From contig JBBRPS010000233.1 in the NCBI GenBank assembly GCA_038227745.1, positions 1 to 12,810 on the forward strand: 12,810 nt of DNA. Reading direction: 5' to 3'. A program made the position numbers and the translations under genes. Below are positions 8,282 through 12,810 of the stretch, in pieces. How positions within the stretch are numbered: the first letter of the stretch is position 1; the number at the start of each line of letters is the position of its first letter. The stretch is from DASPXY01 sp038227745. GTDB lineage: Bacteria; Planctomycetota; Planctomycetia; Gemmatales; Gemmataceae. The notes under the pieces were generated by a model. The model was not told the DNA's origin. It saw only the letters and a list, made by a program, of their open reading frames with translations, and searched no databases.

Positions 8282-10183
8282 ATGGCTGCGCCAACCCATC
8301 CGACCGTTCTCTACGTGGACGACGACGCGGACAGCCGCCTCACCTTCCGCTGGATCTTCCAGGAGGCCGGCTTCGACGTCAAGGAGGCCGCCACCGGCAG
8401 CGACGCCCTGCGCCTCGCCGCCGAGAAGCCCGACGTCGTCGTCCTCGACGTCAACCTCCCGGATATCAACGGCTTCGAGGTCTGCCGCCGCATCAAGGCC
8501 CACCCCGGCACCAGCGCCATCCCCGTGCTGCACCTGACCGGGGCCTACGTCAGCAGCCACGACAAGTCCCTCGCCTTGGAGGAGGGCGCCGACGGCTACC
8601 TGATCAAGCCCGTCGAGCCGGAGGAACTCATTGCCCAGGTCAAGGCGCTGGTGCGCATTCGCCAGGCCGAGGACCGCCTGCGCGCCGTCGCCCAGCAGTG
8701 GCAGGCGACCTTCGACGCGATCAGCGACGGCGTGTGTCTGCTCGACCGCCACGGCCGGGTGCTGCGCTGCAACCAGGGTTTGAGCCGCCTGCTCGACCGG
8801 CCTCCCGGCGAGCTCATCGGCCGCCCGCACGAGGAACTCACGCCCGGGGCGCCGGGCGGACCGCGGACGCCGTTCACGCGCATGCTCGCGACGCGCCGCC
8901 GGGAGGTGGCGGAGGTGGCGCTCGGCGACCGCTGGCTGCAGGGCGTCGCCGACCCGATGCTGGCCGACGACGGCACCGTCATCGGCGCAGTCTACATCCT
9001 CTCGGACGTCACGCAGCGCCGGCGCCTCGAGGAGCAGCTGCGGCACGCCCAGAAGATGGAGGCGGTGGGACGCCTGGCGGGCGGCGTCGCCCACGACTTC
9101 AACAACCTTCTCACCGGCATCCTGGGCAGCGTCTCGGTCCTGCTGGCCGGGGCGCCCGCGGGCGGGCCGCAGCACGGGCTGCTCAAGACGGTCGAATCGC
9201 TCGGCTGGCGGGCGGCGGAGCTGGTGCAGCAGCTCCTTTGCTTCTCGCGGCGGACCGTGGTGCAGCTGCGGCACGCGGACCTCGGTGCTGTCGTCCGCGA
9301 AGTGGCGGGCATCCTGGAGCGGGCCATCGACCCGCGCGTGAAGCTGGAGGTCCGGCCGGGGGAGCGTCTGTGGCCGGTGTTGGCCGACCTCGCGCAGCTG
9401 ACTCAGGTGCTGATGAACCTGTGCCTCAACGCCCGCGACGCCATGCCCGATGGCGGCCACCTCCTCCTCGAGGCGGCGAACCTGGATCTGGACGAGGCGG
9501 GGGCGCGGCTGACCGGGGGGGGCCGGCCAGGCTCCTTCGTCCGCCTGCGCGTCAGCGACACGGGCCACGGCATCCCGCCGGAGGTGCTGCCGCGCATCTT
9601 TGAACCGTTCTTCACGACGAAGCCGGCGGGGCAGGGGACCGGTCTGGGACTGGCGATCGCGTTCGGCATCGTGCAGCAGCACCAGGGCTGGGTCGATTGC
9701 GACACGGCGGTGGGCCGCGGGACTCGCTTCGACGTCTATCTGCCGCGCTGCGAGCCCGAGTCGGAGCGGCCCGGCTCGGCCCCGGCGTCTTTCCTCGCTC
9801 CGGGGGGGCGGGAGGGGCTCCTGGTCGTGGACGACGAGCCGGTCATCCGCGACCTGGCCGGCGACTGGCTGCGCCGCCACGGCTACCGCGTGTGGCTCGC
9901 CGCGGACGGGCAGGAGGCGGTGGAGGTCTACGAGCGCGAGCCGGGGCGCATCGACCTGGTGGTGATGGACCTGACGATGCCGCGGCTGTCGGGCCGCGAC
10001 GCGCTGCGCCGGCTGCGCGAGCGGGACCCGAAGGCCAGCGCCGTGTTCGTCAGCGGGTTCAGCAGCGAGTCGCTGCCGCAGATCGGTGCGGAGGAGGGCG
10101 TGCTGGGGTTCGTGCAGAAGCCGTACAGCGAGCACGAGCTGGCGGTCGCGGTGCGGGCGGCGCTGGACCGGCGACCCGTGTGA
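8282..10183 (+). CDS. Hybrid histidine kinase REC-PAS-HisKA-HATPase-REC
   Basis: This 633-residue, cytoplasmic (no membrane helix) two-component protein has two receiver domains. The N-terminal receiver (1-125) has the acidic pocket D13-D15, phospho-acceptor D56, T86 and K109. A PAS-like sensor domain covers about 140-247, from TFDAISDGVCLLD to YILSDVTQRRRLEEQ. The HisKA segment has the H-box GGVAHDFNNLL with H271. The ATPase part has the N-box NLCLNARDAM (N383), the G1 box DTGHGI (426-431) and the G2 box GTGLGLA (452-458). The C-terminal receiver (about 511-630) has D517/D518, D563, S591 and K613. All key residues are present. The H-box and C-terminal receiver resemble the bacterial NtrB/FixL-like hybrid class. 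No DNA-binding regulator is adjacent, so the output partner is elsewhere. GGAGG lies eight bases before the ATG. The gene ends just before a nested inverted repeat. Confidence 0.95.
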   Translation: MAAPTHPTVLYVDDDADSRLTFRWIFQEAGFDVKEAATGSDALRLAAEKPDVVVLDVNLPDINGFEVCRRIKAHPGTSAIPVLHLTGAYVSSHDKSLALEEGADGYLIKPVEPEELIAQVKALVRIRQAEDRLRAVAQQWQATFDAISDGVCLLDRHGRVLRCNQGLSRLLDRPPGELIGRPHEELTPGAPGGPRTPFTRMLATRRREVAEVALGDRWLQGVADPMLADDGTVIGAVYILSDVTQRRRLEEQLRHAQKMEAVGRLAGGVAHDFNNLLTGILGSVSVLLAGAPAGGPQHGLLKTVESLGWRAAELVQQLLCFSRRTVVQLRHADLGAVVREVAGILERAIDPRVKLEVRPGERLWPVLADLAQLTQVLMNLCLNARDAMPDGGHLLLEAANLDLDEAGARLTGGGRPGSFVRLRVSDTGHGIPPEVLPRIFEPFFTTKPAGQGTGLGLAIAFGIVQQHQGWVDCDTAVGRGTRFDVYLPRCEPESERPGSAPASFLAPGGREGLLVVDDEPVIRDLAGDWLRRHGYRVWLAADGQEAVEVYEREPGRIDLVVMDLTMPRLSGRDALRRLRERDPKASAVFVSGFSSESLPQIGAEEGVLGFVQKPYSEHELAVAVRAALDRRPV

Positions 10184-10203
10184 CGGGCCCGCCCCGTTCA
10201 TTA

Positions 10204-10315
10204 GGCGAGCGGCGGGAAAAACGCTCCCCGTAGGACGGGTCTCCCGACCCGTCCTGTCGCGGGCAGGACGGGTCGGGAGAGCCGTCCTACAGGCTGTTTT
10301 CTTTCGCCGCTCGCC
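10204..10315. repeat. Nested inverted repeat, possible terminator
   Basis: The inner hairpin has 27-base arms with one mismatch: 10230-10256 (GTAGGACGGGTCTCCCGACC...) and 10264-10290, with a 7-base loop. An outer stem GGCGAGCGGCG (10204-10214) pairs exactly with CGCCGCTCGCC (10305-10315). GGGAAAAA follows the left outer arm and TGTTTTCTTT precedes the right one, so part of these flanks can pair too. It begins 20 bases after the histidine kinase stop. This looks like a mobile palindrome that has taken a terminator position. Confidence 0.75.
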
Positions 10316-10331
10316 GATCTTCCTTTCTTCC

Positions 10332-10459
10332 CGTGCCTCTACAGAGTCAAGGGCTGCTTCGAGTTTTTCTCCGCAGGGATGGCCGACCTTCTCCCATCCC
10401 ACAGGGGAGGCACGTGGATTGCGGCAGTGAATCGGGGCACTCGATTCCGCCCCTGGGGC
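10332..10459 (+). promoter_or_regulatory. Structured leader upstream of the acetyltransferase gene
   Basis: CGTGCCTC (10332-10339) pairs with GAGGCACG (10407-10414). Inside it GGGATGG (10376-10382) pairs with CCATCCC (10394-10400). Two small hairpins follow: GAATCG/CGATTC (10429-10447) and GCCCC-t-GGGGC (10449-10459). If transcribed, this makes a folded leader ending about 46 bases before the start codon. No known riboswitch class was recognised, and high GC makes short stems frequent. Confidence 0.3.
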
Positions 10460-10505
10460 GCGGCGTGGTTCGGGGCAGGGCGAAGACCCGGAGGGAGAAA
10501 GCTCG

Positions 10506-11062
10506 ATGGCAAGCGAAAAGGACAAGATGCTGGCGGGGCAACTGTACGACCCCCTCGACCCGGAACTGGTCCGTGCCCGCGACCGGGCGCGGGACTTGTG
10601 TCAAGACCTGAACGCCACCCGCGAGGCCGACCAGGAGACACGTCGCCGCCTCCTCAAGGAACTCTTCGGGGCGGGGGCGAGAGCGTCTGGATGCAGCCGC
10701 CGTTCTGCTGCGACTACGGGTCGAATATCCTGCTCGGGGAGCGGGTGTTCTTCAACTTCAACTGTGTGGTGCTGGACGTGTGTCGGGTGACGGTCGGGGA
10801 CTACACCCTGTTCGGCCCTACGGTCCAGATTTACACGGCGACTCACCCGCTGAGCGCCGAACTGCGGCAGAAGCAAGAGTACGCCAAACCCATCGAGATC
10901 GGCTCCGACGTTTGGGTGGGCGGCGGGGCGATCCTCTGTCCCGGCGTGAAGGTCGGGTCGCGGTCGGTCCTCGGGGCGGGCAGCGTGGTTACGCGGGACA
11001 TCCCCGAAGGGGTGTTCGCCGCAGGCAACCCCTGCCGCGTCATCCGGCCCATCACGGACTAG
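10506..11062 (+). pseudogene. Maltose/galactoside O-acetyltransferase family, frameshifted
   Basis: The family (Maa/LacA/NodL) transfers acetyl from acetyl-CoA to a sugar hydroxyl and uses a left-handed beta-helix. The N-terminal Maa segment (MASEKDKMLAGQLYDPLDPE...) starts at 10506 behind GGAGGGAG. It stays in frame to LKELFGAG, near 10676. The rest (GESVWMQPPFCCDYG onward) is in another frame. Adding one G to the GGGG-C-GGGGG tract (10668-10677) restores LFGAGGESVWMQPPF, as the family expects. The repaired protein would have 185 residues, the usual length. The catalytic-type His is in ATHP (10844-10846). Hexapeptide-repeat strands follow, with EIGSDVWVGGGAI and the typical ending AAGNPCRVIRPITD. 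Because only one base in a G-run is missing and everything else looks intact, this is either a recent mutation, a phase-variable gene or a sequencing error. A 227-residue frame starting at 10379 exists but lacks a proper N-terminus. Confidence 0.85.
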
Positions 11063-11276
11063 GGGGAGTTGGTCGTCGCGGGGATGGGACCGGTTACGGT
11101 CGAGGTCGTGAGCGTTCCACCGCCCGCCGCTGGTAGGCGATGAGCGGCTCGAGTGATCGAACCGCGCGCACGCCAGCGACGAGGCGATTCGGGCCGGCTA
11201 TCGCCTGCGGTCACTGCGAGGGTCGCAGGGTTCGGGTGGGGCGTTCCGGTTGACCAGTACCCCCAGGGCGACCCGG
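11063..11276. other. Intergenic sequence between convergent genes
   Basis: Nothing recognisable was found in this stretch; no supported ORF or tRNA. It forms the left part of a 355-bp gap between the acetyltransferase remnant and the convergent kinase-SUMF1 gene. The right part of that gap holds two perfect hairpins, listed separately. Confidence 0.5.
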
Positions 11277-11315
11277 CTCGATACGCCGCCCGCATTAAGC
11301 GGGCGGCGTATCGAG
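11277..11315. terminator. Perfect 17-bp hairpin between convergent genes
   Basis: CTCGATACGCCGCCCGC (11277-11293) pairs exactly with GCGGGCGGCGTATCGAG (11299-11315) around the loop ATTAA, and the stem can extend by a further base pair. Its position between converging genes suits a bidirectional transcription stop, although no T-run follows on either side. It may equally be another dispersed palindrome. Confidence 0.55.
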
Positions 11316-11353
11316 CTGCGTCCCCTTATCTCCCTCTCGAGGCGGGGAGGCTT

Positions 11354-11412
11354 GACACCAGCCCGACGCGCCAGCGAGGAACTTTCCCGCGCTGGCGCGT
11401 CGGGCTGGTGTC
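11354..11412. repeat. Perfect 23-bp-arm palindrome of a dispersed repeat family
   Basis: The left arm, 11354-11376 (GACACCAGCCCGACGCGCCA...), is the exact reverse complement of 11390-11412, with a 13-base loop. A half copy lies at 3567-3597. In one plus-strand frame the arm would read SPTRQRG, so such elements can easily be mis-annotated as coding. It lies 5 bp beyond the stop of the convergent kinase-SUMF1 gene and could serve as its 3' structure. Confidence 0.85.
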
Positions 11413-11417
11413 GGACC

Positions 11418-12810
11418 TTACCGCGCGGGAGAGAAACGGCCGGCCGGAGCGTTCGGCGCGCGCCTACCAGACCCGGCCGGCCTCCTTGCAATTTGGCCGG
11501 CGCGCACGGGCCGCGCCGACACCGGCACAGGGTCTGGACTTCCAGCGCCACGCCCGACGCCTCCGTGAAGGCGCCGGCTCTGGGCTTGCCGGTTCCGGCA
11601 GGTTTGGAAGTGTTGGCAGGCGCAGACCCGGAAACCGCCATTCTGAACACGGTCGCCCGGCGCGCCCCTGCCACGGAGGGCGGACCGGCAGTCCCTGACG
11701 TTGTAGACCCAGGAGCCACCGCGCAACACACGGGCCTTGCCATTACTGATACTTTGAGGATCTGTTGAGTTGTTTTGTGGATAAGGCCCGTACCAGTCCT
11801 GGCACCACTCGGCGACGTTGCCGTGCATGTCGAAAAGCCCCCAGGCGTTCGCCGGAAAACTGCCCACGGGAGTGGTCTGCTGCCGGTACTCCCCCTTCCT
11901 GCCCTTGCCGTAGGGATAGTTCCCATTGTAGTTGACCTGATCGGTCGAGATCGTCTCCCCGAAGGAGAACGGCGTGGTCGTGCCGGCGCGGCAGGCGTAT
12001 TCCCACTCCGCCTCCGTCGGCAGCCGGTACGCCTTGCCCCCCTTGGCGCCGAGCTTCTTGCAATACCCCTGGCAGTCCTCCCACGACACCGTCTCCACGG
12101 GCCGGTCATCGCCCTTGAAGTGGCTGGGGTTGTCGCCCATCACCGCCCGCCACTGCGCCTGCGTCACGGGATGAATGCCCAGGAAGAAACCCTTCGTCAG
12201 CGTCACGCGATGCTGCGTCTCGTCGTTGTCTCGTTCCGCCTCGCTCGCCGGGCTGCCCATCAGGAAGCTGCCGGGCGGGATCCAGGCGAGCTTCATGCCG
12301 AGGGCACTCGTAATGATCTCCCCCGCCCGGCGCGCCGGTTTTGCGACAACGGGAGGGGCCACCGAAACGGCGGCGGCTGGCACGGTGCGCGGAGGCGCCG
12401 GTGAGGAGGGCGCCGCGGCCGGCGGTGCCAGCAGGGCGGTCAGTCGGTCCGCCAGATCCGCCGCGCTCGCCGGTCGTTTCTCCGCCTTCGAGGCGATGCA
12501 CGCCGCCAGCAGCTTCGTCAACTCCTCACCCTGGCCGCACCCCTGCACCTCGTCGCGCCAGTCGGTGGGCATGGTGGTCATGCCGAGATCGCCGGTCACC
12601 AGCTGATACCAGATGATGCCCAGCGCGTGGACGTCGTCGCGCGGATCGGGCGCCTGGTCGCTGCGGCGGACGACCTGTTCCGGCGAGGCGTACAGCGGCG
12701 TGTAGGCGCCGCGCACCGCCTCCGTCATCATCTCCGGCCGGCTGGTGCCCCCCGAGCGCGTCCGCAGAATGGCATGGCCGGCCGCCAGCCCGCCGATGCC
12801 GAAGTCGGTG
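11418..12810 (-). CDS. Ser/Thr kinase fused to SUMF1/FGE-like domain (5' end missing)
   Basis: This is the C-terminal part of a large minus-strand gene whose start lies beyond the right edge. The frame is open to 12810 and begins inside the kinase activation segment (TDFGIGGLAAGH). YASPEQ (the APE region), DDVHALGIIWYQLVTG and the C-lobe end follow, so at least 100 residues of Hanks-type kinase are visible. An Ala/Pro linker leads to a formylglycine-generating-enzyme-like domain (about 12305-11622): GMKLAWIPPGSFLMGS, YRLPTEAEWEYACRAG, GNVAEWCQDWYG, VLRGGSW and NGGFRV. True FGE has two copper-binding cysteines after RGGS. Here the first is replaced (RGGSWVYNVRDC keeps only the second), so sulfatase activation is unlikely and a binding role is more probable. 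After the domain, about 67 Arg/Pro/Gly-rich residues run to the stop; this tail looks unlike the family and may be non-homologous. Kinase-SUMF1 fusions are frequent in planctomycetes. Confidence 0.9.
   Translation of the reverse strand, partial: TDFGIGGLAAGHAILRTRSGGTSRPEMMTEAVRGAYTPLYASPEQVVRRSDQAPDPRDDVHALGIIWYQLVTGDLGMTTMPTDWRDEVQGCGQGEELTKLLAACIASKAEKRPASAADLADRLTALLAPPAAAPSSPAPPRTVPAAAVSVAPPVVAKPARRAGEIITSALGMKLAWIPPGSFLMGSPASEAERDNDETQHRVTLTKGFFLGIHPVTQAQWRAVMGDNPSHFKGDDRPVETVSWEDCQGYCKKLGAKGGKAYRLPTEAEWEYACRAGTTTPFSFGETISTDQVNYNGNYPYGKGRKGEYRQQTTPVGSFPANAWGLFDMHGNVAEWCQDWYGPYPQNNSTDPQSISNGKARVLRGGSWVYNVRDCRSALRGRGAPGDRVQNGGFRVCACQHFQTCRNRQAQSRRLHGGVGRGAGSPDPVPVSARPVRAGQIARRPAGSGRRAPNAPAGRFSPAR

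Noticed and set aside
8063..10525. An 820-codon open frame antisense to the hybrid histidine kinase
   Set aside because: It is a shadow of a gene with complete catalytic motifs on the other strand, and its composition is typical of an antisense GC-rich frame.
10379..11062. A single intact 227-residue acetyltransferase starting at 10379
   Set aside because: Its first 100 residues come from leader sequence and the wrong frame. The genuine Maa-type N-terminus with a strong ribosome site is in the frame starting at 10506.
11140..11200. A GGTTCGATC-like string suggesting a tRNA T-loop on the minus strand
   Set aside because: The flanking bases do not pair as a T-stem, and no acceptor or anticodon arm could be built.
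11198..12109. A 303-codon minus-strand frame overlapping the kinase-SUMF1 gene
   Set aside because: It overlaps the well-supported SUMF1-like domain in another frame and runs through the 11354-11412 palindrome, so its tail is translated repeat.

Overview
The window looks like chromosomal DNA from a high-GC planctomycete of the Gemmata/Gemmataceae type. The evidence is a giant serine/threonine kinase with TPR-like repeats, a second kinase fused to a formylglycine-generating-enzyme-like (SUMF1) domain, DUF1573-type envelope proteins, and abundant intergenic palindromes. This assignment is inference from gene style; no rRNA or other phylogenetic marker is present.

Left third (1-3042, all minus strand). 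A probable envelope cassette reads right to left: (i) a five-TM MauE/DoxX-like redox membrane protein fused to a DUF1573 domain, preceded by a good sigma70-like promoter; (ii) a small secreted protein with 18 cysteines in roughly 98 mature residues; (iii) a block of three different palindromic elements; (iv) a secreted 359-residue protein with a C-terminal membrane anchor; (v) two bases further on, the start of a second exported, possibly DUF1573-like protein that leaves the window. The MauE-like gene next to a cysteine-rich exported protein is the most interesting biology here. It resembles the logic of methylamine dehydrogenase maturation, where MauE is needed for a disulfide-rich subunit, but none of the other mau genes is visible.

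Middle (3043-8281). A relatively AT-rich intergenic region with repeat fragments leads to a 1112-residue membrane Ser/Thr kinase with an N-terminal zinc-ribbon-like motif and a C-terminal TPR-like array. It is followed by a well-started but unrecognised 166-residue protein and a gene-free 480 bp stretch containing a two-tier hairpin.

Right third (8282-12810). A hybrid histidine kinase (REC-PAS-HisKA-HATPase-REC) ends at a large nested inverted repeat. A structured leader then precedes a maltose/galactoside O-acetyltransferase-family gene broken by an apparent single-base loss in a G-run. Two perfect hairpins lie between this gene and a convergent Ser/Thr kinase-SUMF1 fusion that runs off the right edge.

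Overall the window combines signalling (two Ser/Thr kinases, one hybrid histidine kinase) with an envelope redox cassette. Most of the larger intergenic gaps carry palindromes of several unrelated families. All structural and compositional statements were made by eye.
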